From NCBI RefSeq assembly GCF_002210105.1, contig NZ_AQQU01000002.1, positions 62,001 to 126,000 of the forward strand: a stretch of 64,000 bases of DNA. Direction: 5' to 3'. The position numbers and the translations under genes are program-made. The notes under the pieces are model-generated. The model saw only the letters and a program-made list of their open reading frames with translations. It had not been told where the DNA came from and ran no database searches. This document shows, one piece after another, positions 55,354 through 63,591 of the stretch (position 1 is its first letter; the number at the start of each line of letters is the position of its first letter). Source of the DNA: Oceanicola sp. 22II-s10i (lineage in GTDB: Bacteria > Pseudomonadota > Alphaproteobacteria > Rhodobacterales > Rhodobacteraceae).

Positions 55354-56538
55354 ATGACCAGACCACCCGACGCCCTGAACATCCACGAACTGCGCGAGAT
55401 CGCGCGGCGGCGGCTGCCGCGCTGGCTGTTCGAGTTCGTCGACCGGGGGACCGAGGACGAGGTGGCGCTCAGGAACAACCGCGCGGCCTTCGAGCGGCTG
55501 AAGCTGGACACGCAGGTGCTGGTCGATGTCTCGGCCCGCGACCTGTCGACCGAGGTGCTGGGCCAGCGGCACCGGCTGCCGATCGGCATCGCGCCGACCG
55601 GGGCGGCGGGATTGTTGTGGTACAAGGGCGAGCTGGAGCTGGCGCGGGCGGCCAAGGCGGCGGGGATACCCTTCACGCTGGCGACCGGGTCGCTGACCAG
55701 CATGGAGGAGATCGCGCGGGACGTGGGCGGGACGCTGTGGTTCCAGCTCTACATCTGGTCGGACCTCGCGCTGTCGCTGAAGCTGGTGGAGCGGGCGAAG
55801 AACGCGGGCTTCGAGGCACTGGTGGTCACCGTCGACGGGCCGGTGCCGACGAACCGGGAATACAATGTCCGCAACGGGTTCGAGCTGCCCTTCCGCTACA
55901 CCCGGCGCAACACCGCACAGGTGCTGCTGCACCCGCGCTGGTTCGCGGGCGTGCTGATGCGCTACGTCAGGGACGGCGGCCTGCCGACCCGCGCGAACTA
56001 CCCCGAGGGCGAGACCGAGAGCATCACGCGGCCCACCACGACCTCGCGCGTGCGCAAGAACGACAGCGTGTCGTGGGAGGACCTCAAGCGCCTGCGCGAG
56101 ATGTGGCCGGGCAAGCTGATGCTGAAGGGCGTGCTTACCGCCACGGACGCCGAGCGCGCGCTGGAGGCGGGCTGTGACGCGGTGATCGTGTCGAACCACG
56201 GGGGGCGGAACTTCGACAGTTCGATGGCGCCGATCACGGTCCTGCCCGAGATCGTGGACGCGGTCGGGTCGCGGACCACGGTCATCGTCGACAGCGCGTT
56301 CCGGCGGGGCAGCGACATCGTGAAGGGCCTGGCGCTCGGCGCGGACATGGTTCTGGTGGGGCGGCCGACGCTGTGGGGGATCACGGCAGGGGGCGAAGCC
56401 GGTGCGCGGCATGCGATCGGGATACTGGAGGCCGAGATGAGCCGGACGATCAGCTATCTCGGCTGCACCTCGGTCGACCAGCTGGCGCGTCACATGGTGC
56501 GGACGGTGGACACGCCGCATCTGCCCAGCCGGATGTGA
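55354..56538 (+). CDS. lldD: FMN-dependent alpha-hydroxy-acid (L-lactate) dehydrogenase
   Basis: A 394-residue FMN enzyme: ALRNNRAAFERLKLDTQVLV, RLPIGIAPTGAAGLLWYKGE, WFQLYIWSDLALSLKLVERA, LTATDAERALEAGCDAVIVS and SNHGGRNFD with the active-site His, then DSAFRRGSDIVKGLALGADM. It oxidises L-lactate or a related 2-hydroxy acid, feeding the electron chain. GGGAG is 8 nt before the ATG. The exact substrate (lactate, glycolate, mandelate) cannot be read. Confidence 0.9.
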   Translation: MTRPPDALNIHELREIARRRLPRWLFEFVDRGTEDEVALRNNRAAFERLKLDTQVLVDVSARDLSTEVLGQRHRLPIGIAPTGAAGLLWYKGELELARAAKAAGIPFTLATGSLTSMEEIARDVGGTLWFQLYIWSDLALSLKLVERAKNAGFEALVVTVDGPVPTNREYNVRNGFELPFRYTRRNTAQVLLHPRWFAGVLMRYVRDGGLPTRANYPEGETESITRPTTTSRVRKNDSVSWEDLKRLREMWPGKLMLKGVLTATDAERALEAGCDAVIVSNHGGRNFDSSMAPITVLPEIVDAVGSRTTVIVDSAFRRGSDIVKGLALGADMVLVGRPTLWGITAGGEAGARHAIGILEAEMSRTISYLGCTSVDQLARHMVRTVDTPHLPSRM

Positions 56539-56628
56539 CCGGCCCGCGCGGCGCTTGATCGGTTCCCCGGTGCATGGTTTGCTTTCCGCCGACCTGCGTG
56601 GCGGGGTCGGCTGGAAGGGGGGAGCGCG

Positions 56629-57096
56629 ATGGCGGTGATTGATGAACGCATGGCGGCGGAGATCGAGGGCGACTTCGTCGTCTTCCTGATCGGGATGCGG
56701 ATCAACCGGATTTGGAAACCGGCGAAATGGCTGCCCGTGATGATGGCGATGCCGCGCATGCTGAACGAACTGGAACGTGCCCCGCGCGAGGAGACCGGGT
56801 TCCTGGGACACACGGGGATGTTCGGCACGATCGTGCAATACTGGCGGAGCTTCGAGCATCTGGAGCGCTACGCCCGGTCGCCCGAGGCGGCGCACTGGCC
56901 GGCCTGGGTCGACTTCAACCGCCGAATGAAAGGCTCGCGCGGTGATGTCGGGATCTGGCACGAGACCTTTCTCGTGAAGGCCGGGCAGTACGAGGCGGTC
57001 TATTCCGGGATGCCGCGGCAGGGGCTGGGCCGCGCAGGCGACCTGGTCCCGGCGACCGGCAACCGCGAGGACGCGCGCAAACGGCTGTCGGCCTAG
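56629..57096 (+). CDS. DUF4188 family protein
   Basis: A 155-residue protein: [60 protein letters not shown] and [20 protein letters not shown]. This is the DUF4188 pattern, distantly similar to ferredoxin-like haem proteins such as aldoxime dehydratases. GGGGGGAGCGCG precedes the ATG. Its TAG and that of the opposite gene share CTAG. Function unknown. Confidence 0.88.
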   Translation: MAVIDERMAAEIEGDFVVFLIGMRINRIWKPAKWLPVMMAMPRMLNELERAPREETGFLGHTGMFGTIVQYWRSFEHLERYARSPEAAHWPAWVDFNRRMKGSRGDVGIWHETFLVKAGQYEAVYSGMPRQGLGRAGDLVPATGNREDARKRLSA

Positions 57097-57737
57097 GCCA
57101 CGGCGGCGAGCCGGGTGCAGAGAGGTGCGAATTCCGCAAAGGCGGTGGCGAGCGTGGCCGGCAGGTCCGACACCGGCAGGTCGGCGTCCCGCCAGACGGT
57201 GAGCGATTTGCGTCGCAGGAGGTCGCCGCGCGGGTGGTCGCGGTCGTAGGGGGCGGGGACGCGGGCGCGCTCCGGTTCGGAGAGGTCGCAGCCCGCGGCG
57301 CGGAGCGCGGCGAGGGCGTCGGCAATCTCCGCGCCGTCGTCGCTGTCCACCAGCCTGCGCCACCGGTCGAGCGCCTTTTTCTCGAAACCCATCACCCCGG
57401 CACCGATCCGCACGTAATCGGGCGAGATGCCGAAGTAATAGCCGACCTCCGTTCCCGACGGCGCGTGCCAGAGCATGTGGCAATGGTCCTTGTAGGGCGT
57501 CCTGTCCGCCGAGAACCGGATGTCACGCTGCGGGCGGAAGAGCTTCTGGCTGACGCTGGTTCCCGTGATCCGTTCCAGTTCGGGCTGCATGGTTTCGAGC
57601 AGCAGCAGGGCGGGGCGGCGGATCGTCTCGTCGTATTCCGCCTTGTGCGCGGTGAACCAGTCGCGCGTGTTCTCTGCCCGGAGGCGGGTCAGGAAGGCGC
57701 GGGCCGAGGGGATGAAACCGGCGAAACTGTCGGCCAT
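57093..57737 (-). CDS. DUF2461 family protein
   Basis: A 214-residue protein: [60 protein letters not shown] and [17 protein letters not shown]. Motifs RDIRFS..KTPYK mark DUF2461 (TIGR02453). The start MADSFAGF at 57737 is chosen by family; 57758 would overlap the hydrolase gene. Function unknown; cytoplasmic. Confidence 0.9.
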   Translation of the reverse strand: MADSFAGFIPSARAFLTRLRAENTRDWFTAHKAEYDETIRRPALLLLETMQPELERITGTSVSQKLFRPQRDIRFSADRTPYKDHCHMLWHAPSGTEVGYYFGISPDYVRIGAGVMGFEKKALDRWRRLVDSDDGAEIADALAALRAAGCDLSEPERARVPAPYDRDHPRGDLLRRKSLTVWRDADLPVSDLPATLATAFAEFAPLCTRLAAVA

Positions 57738-57742
57738 CGCGC

Positions 57743-58612
57743 CTACCGGTCGATCCATGAGAGGATGGTCCCGGCCACCTCCTGCGGTTTCTGATGCTCG
57801 ATCCAGTGGTCGGCGTCGGGAAACTCCACTCGGGTCAGGTCATCGCACCAGTCCTCCAGCCCCTCGGTCGCCTCGGGCAGCAGCGCGGTGTCGCCCATGC
57901 CCCAGATCAGCAGGTGCGGAATGGTGACGCGGCGGGGGTCGGTTTTCGGATCGGCGTCCGGCTGCGGCCCGGCGCGGTCGCGCATCAGCTGCGAGGCGCG
58001 ATACCAGTTCACCATCGCCTTCATCCGGCCGGGGCGGGACCATTCTTTGAAATACGCTTCGCGCTTTTCGGGCGTGAACCAGGCCATGTCCATCGTGTCG
58101 CCGAAGAGGACGAGCAGCTTTGCGAAGTCGTTCTCCATCAGCTTCTCGTCAGACCCCTCGCGCTGGAGCCATGAGATGTATTGCGAGGCCTGCGTCTGCG
58201 CACCGCCCTTCGCCAGCGCCCTGCGGAATGGCCCGGTGTGGACGCCGTTCAGGATGATCAGCCGGTCGAACAGCTCCGGATGCCGCTGCGCGAGGTTGTA
58301 GGCGACCGAGGCGCCCCAGTCGTGGCCGAGCAGCGTGGCGCGGCCGCCGAGGTCACCGACCAGCGCCACCATGTCGGACACCAGTTCCGGCACGGTGTAG
58401 TTCTCGACCCCCTCAGGGCACCAGCTCTGGCCATAGCCGCGCTGGTCGGGGGCGACACAGCGGAACCGGTGGGACAGGGCGCCGGCCAGTTCCTCCCACG
58501 CGCCGCCGTATTCGGGAAAGCCGTGCAGCATCAGCAGCGGCGGCAGCGACGGGTCGCCCCATTCGCGGATGTGGAAATCCTGTCCGTTCAGGCTGACGGT
58601 CCGTTCGCGCAT
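57743..58612 (-). CDS. Alpha/beta hydrolase (epoxide hydrolase/haloalkane dehalogenase-like)
   Basis: A 289-residue hydrolase: LMLHGFPEYGGAWEELAGAL (oxyanion HGFP), the nucleophile-Asp motif LLGHDWGASVAYNLAQRHPE, and the catalytic His near DADHWIEHQKPQE. An Asp nucleophile (GHDWG) rather than Ser fits epoxide hydrolases and dehalogenases. It precedes the DUF2461 gene by 5 bp in the same unit. Substrate unknown. Confidence 0.92.
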   Translation of the reverse strand: MRERTVSLNGQDFHIREWGDPSLPPLLMLHGFPEYGGAWEELAGALSHRFRCVAPDQRGYGQSWCPEGVENYTVPELVSDMVALVGDLGGRATLLGHDWGASVAYNLAQRHPELFDRLIILNGVHTGPFRRALAKGGAQTQASQYISWLQREGSDEKLMENDFAKLLVLFGDTMDMAWFTPEKREAYFKEWSRPGRMKAMVNWYRASQLMRDRAGPQPDADPKTDPRRVTIPHLLIWGMGDTALLPEATEGLEDWCDDLTRVEFPDADHWIEHQKPQEVAGTILSWIDR

Positions 58613-58696
58613 CGTGGTCTCCTCCCGTTGCGAGAGGAGCCTAACGCGCCGGTGGCAGGGGGGAAACCGGTCTGTGCAGCGCGGCGCGGCGCGCCG

Positions 58697-58936
58697 TCAC
58701 TTTGCCTTGGGCTTGCGGGTCTTCTTGGGCGCGGCCTCGGCCTCCGCCGTATCCGCAGCAGAGTCCTCGCGTTCCAGGCGCGCCTTGCGCAGGCGGGCGG
58801 TCTTGTTCTTGTGCTCCTCCTGCTCGGCGTCGACGATTTCCCAGGCGAGGCGGGTGGTCTTGTCCATCCGGTCGGTGGCGTTGTTCGCCGTCGGAACGGG
58901 CTGGGACAGGAGTGTTTCCTTGGTGGGGCGGACCAT
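58697..58936 (-). CDS. Small charged protein, unknown function
   Basis: A 79-residue protein (MVRPTKETLLSQPVPTANNA, TDRMDKTTRLAWEIVDAEQE, KKTRKPKAK tail), wholly helical by composition, highly charged, ending in a Lys-rich tail with AAPKK repeats. I recall similar proteins in Rhodobacteraceae. The start at 58936 gives the family N-terminus; longer frames are implausible. Function unknown. Confidence 0.65.
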   Translation of the reverse strand: MVRPTKETLLSQPVPTANNATDRMDKTTRLAWEIVDAEQEEHKNKTARLRKARLEREDSAADTAEAEAAPKKTRKPKAK

Positions 58937-58986
58937 TGGGCAGACCTTTTCGGGGTTGTGCCCCGGAGGGCGGGGCTGGCGCGCCG

Positions 58987-59247
58987 TCAGGTCGCGGCGC
59001 TTGCGATGCGCGGTGCGAAACCGGCGCTGTCGGCGGCGAGGCGGAAGGCTTTGCGCGCAGACGTCACGGAGACGAGGCATTCCATTGCGGCCTCCACCTG
59101 GACGAGCGCCGTTTCACGCGCGCGGTCGGCCACCGGCCATTTCCGTTTCAGCCAGTGATGGGCCTGTTCGATGGTGGTGATCCGTTTGGTGTCGCCAGCA
59201 TCGGAAAGGACGAGGGTCATCGAATGCCCCCAGTCGAGTTCGATCAA
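58987..59247 (-). CDS. DUF982 family protein
   Basis: An 86-residue protein: MTLVLSDAGDTKRITTIEQA, HHWLKRKWPVADRARETALV, AAMECLVSVTSARKAFRLAA. The strand-then-WLxxxWP pattern is DUF982, common in Rhizobiales and Rhodobacterales and of unknown function. The start may be 59247 or the ATG at 59220. Confidence 0.82.
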   Translation of the reverse strand: MIELDWGHSMTLVLSDAGDTKRITTIEQAHHWLKRKWPVADRARETALVQVEAAMECLVSVTSARKAFRLAADSAGFAPRIASAAT

Positions 59248-59280
59248 GTCATGTTCCAGTTCTGGGGTGTCAGCGCAGGC

Positions 59281-59325
59281 GCGCCCGGTGTCCGGGCGCG
59301 CCGGGAGGACGGGACGATCCCGTCC
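59281..59325 (-). terminator. Two hairpins after the cold-shock gene
   Basis: GCGCCCGG-TGT-CCGGGCGC (59281-59299) and GGACGGGA-CGA-TCCCGTCC (59307-59325). Both stems are perfect 8 bp and lie just downstream of the cold-shock gene stop on the minus strand. There is no T-run, so they may stabilise the mRNA end. Confidence 0.5.
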
Positions 59326-59352
59326 GTCCGGTCCCGCTGACCGTCCCTGGCC

Positions 59353-59559
59353 TTAGGCCAGGGCGAGGTTCGTTGCGGATTCGCGGCCGTCGCGGCCCGC
59401 TTCCACGTCGAAGGTCACGGCCTGGCCGTCTTCGAGCCGCTGAAGGCCCGCACGTTCGACTGCGGAGATGTGCACGAAGATGTCCTTCGAGCCATGTTCG
59501 GGAGCGATGAAGCCAAAGCCCTTCTGGGCGTTGAACCATTTCACGGTGCCATTAGCCAT
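59353..59559 (-). CDS. cspA: Cold-shock protein (CSD family)
   Basis: A 68-residue single OB-fold RNA chaperone: [20 protein letters not shown] (RNP1), [15 protein letters not shown] (RNP2) and a C-terminal [18 protein letters not shown]. The start MANGTVKW at 59559 has AGGAAA about 9 nt upstream. The symbol denotes the family, not a proven cold role. A roughly 200-bp upstream region before the next gene fits the long leader of cold-shock mRNAs. Confidence 0.92.
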   Translation of the reverse strand: MANGTVKWFNAQKGFGFIAPEHGSKDIFVHISAVERAGLQRLEDGQAVTFDVEAGRDGRESATNLALA

Positions 59560-59788
59560 CGTGATGTTTCCTTTTATGAATGCCATCCACAGAACGCGAT
59601 GGCCCGGCTCACTGTCGTCGTAAGATCAACTGGAGCCGCTAGGAAACAGAAGGTCGAAAGAAGAGGGTTCGCCCGACCTACATAGGGGCTGTGGAGGATT
59701 CTCACAAGGATCATCTCTGCCGGCCGGCCGGACCCCGCCCGGTGACGGGCGGGGCAGGGCGCGCGGAGGGGCCACGCGCCCGGTTCGG

Positions 59789-60214
59789 TCAGGCGAAGAC
59801 CGCGTCCAGTTTTTCGAGTATCCCGGTCCAGCCCTGCTCGTGCCCGTTGCGCGATCCTTCGGACGGGAAGCGGTCGTGGACCAGCGTCACCAGCGTGCCC
59901 GCGCCGTCGCGCGCAAAGGTCAGCTCGACCACGCTGTCCGGCTCCGCATGGGGCGAGTTCCAGGTGAAGACCAGTCGCGAGGGCCTTGAGATTTCGCGAT
60001 ATTCGCCCCAGTGCGGGATCTCCTTGCCGTCCGATCCGACCATCAGGATGTCGAACCGGCCGCCGACGCGGGGGTCATTGGACACCCGCAGGGCGCGCTG
60101 CGCGCCGGGGCACATGAAGCGCTGCATGACCTGCGGATCGAGCCATGCGTCGAACACCTTGTCCGGCGCGGCGGGGATGGTGCGGGAAACCTTGAGAGCG
60201 AGTTCGAGGGTCAT
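59789..60214 (-). CDS. SRPBCC/AHSA1-family protein
   Basis: A 141-residue START-like domain: LKVSRTIPAAPDKVFDAWLD, QVMQRFMCPGAQRALRVSND, GRFDILMVGSDGKEIPHWGE and EQGWTGILEKLDAVF. It binds a small hydrophobic ligand or acts with Hsp90-like partners. Its ATG overlaps the ArsR stop (ATGA). This ArsR-SRPBCC pairing is widespread. Confidence 0.92.
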   Translation of the reverse strand: MTLELALKVSRTIPAAPDKVFDAWLDPQVMQRFMCPGAQRALRVSNDPRVGGRFDILMVGSDGKEIPHWGEYREISRPSRLVFTWNSPHAEPDSVVELTFARDGAGTLVTLVHDRFPSEGSRNGHEQGWTGILEKLDAVFA

Positions 60215-60552
60215 TCGTCCGTATCCTTGTTGATGATGTCGGCCAGGGCATCCAGCCGCAGATCCCAGGCCGACCGAAGCTGAGCGAACCATTCGTCGAT
60301 CAGCCGCAGGGGCCCCATTTCCGGCGCGATGAGGTGCTCGCGCCAGTCCGTGTGGCGTGTAACGAGCCCGGCCCGTTCCAGCGCCTTGATGTGCTTGGAG
60401 ACCGAGTTGAGGCTGATGTCGAACCGCGCGGCGAGCGTGGTGACGCGCAACGGACCCTCCTGCACGAGGATGGTCAGGATCTCGCGCCGGGTCGGGTCGG
60501 ACGCCGCCTTGAGTATCTCCGTCAGTCTTTCTGTGTCTTCTCGTTCATCCAT
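60211..60552 (-). CDS. ArsR-family transcriptional regulator
   Basis: A 113-residue winged helix: LTEILKAASDPTRREILTIL, VTTLAARFDISLNSVSKHIK, ALERAGLVTRHTDWREHLIA. No metal-binding Cys pair (no CVCD-like motif), so non-metal sensing is likely. No Shine-Dalgarno sequence; TTGACT-17-TTATTC then 6 nt places the ATG at the predicted transcription start. Direct repeats flank that promoter. Cotranscribed with the SRPBCC gene. Confidence 0.92.
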   Translation of the reverse strand: MDEREDTERLTEILKAASDPTRREILTILVQEGPLRVTTLAARFDISLNSVSKHIKALERAGLVTRHTDWREHLIAPEMGPLRLIDEWFAQLRSAWDLRLDALADIINKDTDE

Positions 60553-60554
60553 AA

Positions 60555-60605
60555 GGGTGAATAATCCGATTCTCGCGCTTCAGTCAACCACTTGGGTGAA
60601 TGATC
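60555..60605 (-). promoter_or_regulatory. Leaderless-type promoter and direct-repeat operators of the ArsR gene
   Basis: On the minus strand TTGACT (60587-60582), 17 bp, TTATTC (60564-60559), 6 nt, ATG. Repeats GATTATTCACCC (60566-60555) and GATCATTCACCC (60605-60594) cover the -10/start and the region above -35. The geometry suggests leaderless translation and self-repression. Confidence 0.5.
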
Positions 60606-60705
60606 TTATGCCCAGCCTCTTGGCATGACCTTGCGACGGATCAAGGCGCGGGACGGGCGGGTGTGGGATACTGACGCAAACCAAAAACAGCCAAGGACAG
60701 TGCCC

Positions 60706-61671
60706 ATGCCTCCCCAGGACCTCGCCGCACCCCTCACCGACGCCGCGACCGGCGCGGTCTCGGACACGCCGCCGCCCCCGGCCGCTGCGGCCCCGGACAC
60801 CGCGACCCAGGCCCCGGCCACGGTCGACACCCTGCGCCGGGCGTTCGAGAACGGCGACTATCCCTACGAGGAACGCCTGTCCCGCCGCACCTACGAGCGG
60901 CAGAAGGCGCGGCTGCAGGCGGAACTGCTGAAGGTCCAGCTCTGGGCGCAGGAGACCGGGCAGAAGTTCGTCCTGCTGTTCGAGGGCCGCGACGCGGCGG
61001 GCAAGGGCGGCACGATCAAGCGCTTCACCGAACACCTGAACCCCCGCACCGCGCGCGTCGTCGCCCTGAACAAGCCGACCGAGCAGGAGAAGGGCCAGTG
61101 GTTCTTCCAGCGCTACATCGAACACCTGCCGACGGCGGGGGAAATCGTGCTCTACGACCGGTCATGGTACAACCGTGCCGGGGTGGAGCGGGTGATGGGG
61201 TTCTGCGAGCCGAACGACTATCTCGAATTCATGCGCCAGACGCCGGAACTTGAGCGGATGCTGACCCGGTCCGGCATCAGGCTCTACAAGTACTGGTTCT
61301 CGGTCACGCAGGCCGAACAGCGCGCCCGGTTCCTGTCGCGCGAAACCGACCCGCTGAAACAGTGGAAGCTCAGCCCGATCGACAAGGCCAGCCTCGACAA
61401 GTGGGATGACTACACCGAGGCGAAAGAGGCGATGTTCTTCTACACCGACACGGCCGATGCGCCCTGGACGGTCATCAAGTCCGACGACAAGAAACGCGCC
61501 CGGCTGAACTGCATGCTCCATTTCCTGGGCGGGCTCGACTATCCCGGCAAGGACCGCCGGCTGGTGCACGGGCCCGATCCGCTGATCGTCTCGACCGCGC
61601 AGCACGTGGTGCACAGCTCGGAACACATCCTCGGCACCGCGCTCCACCCCGACCAGCGCCGCACACGCTGA
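60706..61671 (+). CDS. ppk2: Polyphosphate kinase 2 (class I)
   Basis: A 321-residue kinase using polyphosphate to phosphorylate nucleotides. A Pro/Ala-rich N-terminus (to about residue 45) precedes the PPK2 core: Walker A VLLFEGRDAAGKGGTIKRF (about 88-106), Walker B region LYDRSWYNRAGVERVMGF, then QAEQRARFLSRETDPLKQWK and KSDDKKRARLNCMLHFLGGL. AAGGA lies 8 nt before the ATG at 60706. Single-domain class I favours GDP/ADP phosphorylation. Monocistronic. Confidence 0.94.
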   Translation: MPPQDLAAPLTDAATGAVSDTPPPPAAAAPDTATQAPATVDTLRRAFENGDYPYEERLSRRTYERQKARLQAELLKVQLWAQETGQKFVLLFEGRDAAGKGGTIKRFTEHLNPRTARVVALNKPTEQEKGQWFFQRYIEHLPTAGEIVLYDRSWYNRAGVERVMGFCEPNDYLEFMRQTPELERMLTRSGIRLYKYWFSVTQAEQRARFLSRETDPLKQWKLSPIDKASLDKWDDYTEAKEAMFFYTDTADAPWTVIKSDDKKRARLNCMLHFLGGLDYPGKDRRLVHGPDPLIVSTAQHVVHSSEHILGTALHPDQRRTR

Positions 61672-61676
61672 CCCGG

Positions 61677-61713
61677 CGCGCCGGTCCCCTGCTTCTTCTG
61701 GTTCCAAATACCT
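61677..61713 (-). repeat. 37-bp dispersed intergenic repeat, copy 2
   Basis: Inverted copy of 55201-55237, 36 of 37 bases identical. It starts 5 bp after the ppk2 stop; CTCGGGGGAGGC next to it makes an outer hairpin as in copy 1. Both copies sit just past gene ends. Confidence 0.8.
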
Positions 61714-62405
61714 CGGGGGAGGCGGCCGCAGGCCGACGGGGGCAGAGCCCCCAACCCGGCTGCCCGCCAGGCGCGCCGCGATGGATTGTCCCCGAAGCCC
61801 GAAGGCTCCGGGGACTGGAGGCTGGTCTTCGGTTGGGACGAGCGGACCGGGATGAGGCCCGCCCGTCCCCCGGCTGCGCTCCGTAGCCTCCTGCCGGATC
61901 GCCGCCGGATCGGGTGTCGCCGCCGGCTCACCGCCCCATCCGGGAGCCAGGCAGCGCAACGGTCGTGGCATCCTCCACCCGGCCGCTCAGACGGCCGGAA
62001 CTGAGCGCGGTCCGTACATGACCGGTCCGGCCGGGGCCGGGTGCTGCAGAACTGGTGGTGGGACACTCCCCGATCCCTGCGGCTTTCTGGTTATGCTGCC
62101 GCTAGGTCTGGCGACTTTATGCTGTCGGATTCGCCCTTGTCACGACGCGCTGCAGCGAGAATCTGCAAAAAATGCAAATCAACGATTGCTTTTTTGATGC
62201 AGTCGTCAGGCGCGTGCTATCTACATCAAATCAGAACGAAATTTCTTTCCCGAGAAGGCGGATCGGTCTGTCCTGCCTTGCTCCGGCCCTTTCCCGGCAC
62301 CGGATTCGCAGGCTGCCGCCCGGTCTCGCCCCGAGTGTCGACCTACCCGGAAAATGGAGCGGGCGGACGTCGGCCAGACCCGCCCGCTCCGCCGGTGCCG
62401 GTCTT
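61714..62405. other. Gene-free stretch between ppk2 and a cyclase gene
   Basis: About 690 bp between convergent genes. 61714-62040 is high-GC with no gene signal. 62150-62265 is AT-rich (runs such as GCAAAAAATGC and GATTGCTTTTTTGATGC) and includes TTTGATG/CATCAAA inverted repeats about 25 bp apart. Short frames in it show no family resemblance. It may be a decayed gene or an sRNA locus; neither is supported. Confidence 0.4.
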
Positions 62406-63374
62406 CTAGCGGATCGCCACCGGATTGATGATCATCTGCACCGCGCCACGCACCTTGGCCTGGCCCAGCACGAACATGAATTCCGTCACCCCGTCGGCGG
62501 CCATCTCCTCGGTCACCATGTTCTCGAGGATGTAGATGCCGTTCTTGGCCAGCAGGATCTGGTGCACCTCGAAGACACCGACGCCTTCCTCGAAGGGCAC
62601 GGCTTCCAGCCCCCAGGTGTCCGCGCCGATGGCGATCACGCCCTTCTCGACGAGGTATTCCGCCCCGGTCTTGCCCAGCCCCGGCTCGACCGAGCCGTAG
62701 CGTTTGGCGTCGCGGGTTTCCTCCTTGAGCAGGTCCAGCCAGCCGGAATGGAACAGCACCACGTCGCCGTCTCGGATCTCGACACCCTGCTGCTCTGCCG
62801 CGGCGGTGATGTCCTCGCGCGTGTAGGCGGTGCCTTCGTCGAGGATGTCCTTGCCGTAGAACTTGGCCATGTTCAGCAGGACACCGCGGGCGACGATCGG
62901 CGGGACCTTCTCGATGCCCAGCTTGGTCATCCCGTCACCCATGACGAAATCCTTGTCGTTGTGGCCGTTGTAGTAAACGTGATCCACCCCGATGTGCCCA
63001 AGCCCGTCGATCTGGCTGCCGATGCCGAGCCAGCCCATGAAGATGTCGTCGTTGTAGGTCGTGTTCGTCGGCCCGAGGCCGGGGCTGTTCACCTGGCCCG
63101 GCTGGAGAATCGCGATCGACATGGACCGCGGCGCAAAGGCGGGCACCGTGTTGTCCAGCGTCAGGCCCAGCGAATAGGTTTTGCCCTCGGTCACCAGCCC
63201 GGCGGCGGCCTTGGCCAGCTCCGGCGTCAGCTTGTTCGCCGCGCCGATTTCGTCATCCGGCCCGTAGGGGCTTTCGGTCCAGCTCATGTCGGCATGGCTG
63301 CCCGCAAGCGCGCCGCCGGTCGACAGGCATAGCGCGGCCAGTCCGGCCAGGGCCGGTTTCATCAACGTTTTCAT
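62406..63374 (-). CDS. Secreted cyclase-family (kynurenine formamidase-like) protein
   Basis: A 322-residue protein with a signal peptide (MKTLMKPALAGLAALCLSTG, cleaved after ALAG). The mature part is the cyclase fold: GSQIDGLGHIGVDHVYYNGH (metal-site HxxxD/H region), GVLLNMAKFYGKDILDE, GDVVLFHSGWLDL and IGADTWGLEAVPFEEG. These enzymes hydrolyse arylformamides or lactones. GGGAGGA precedes the ATG at 63374. Periplasmic; substrate unknown. Confidence 0.88.
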   Translation of the reverse strand: MKTLMKPALAGLAALCLSTGGALAGSHADMSWTESPYGPDDEIGAANKLTPELAKAAAGLVTEGKTYSLGLTLDNTVPAFAPRSMSIAILQPGQVNSPGLGPTNTTYNDDIFMGWLGIGSQIDGLGHIGVDHVYYNGHNDKDFVMGDGMTKLGIEKVPPIVARGVLLNMAKFYGKDILDEGTAYTREDITAAAEQQGVEIRDGDVVLFHSGWLDLLKEETRDAKRYGSVEPGLGKTGAEYLVEKGVIAIGADTWGLEAVPFEEGVGVFEVHQILLAKNGIYILENMVTEEMAADGVTEFMFVLGQAKVRGAVQMIINPVAIR

Positions 63375-63591
63375 GCAGTTCCTCCCGTTGTCGTGCGTCT
63401 TGTTGGGCAGGCGCACGATTTTGTGACCTTATGCCGCAGGTTCAGGTTGAGTCACGACGCGGTGCAGCATTCGACGCGCAGGTCGGCACGGGGGCGGATT
63501 CCCGCCTGACTCCGGTCATTCCGTGTGCAACCGGCGACAGGGGGGCATCCGACCGCTTTTCACGGCGTCGGCGCCCGGATAGAACCGGCGC

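Noticed and set aside
62140-63468. TCACGACGCGCTGCAGC (62140) and TCACGACGCGGTGCAGC (63452) as direct repeats flanking the cyclase gene, like attachment sites
   Set aside because: A single 16/17 match in 64 kb of GC-rich DNA is expected by chance several times, and no integrase or insertion boundary supports it.
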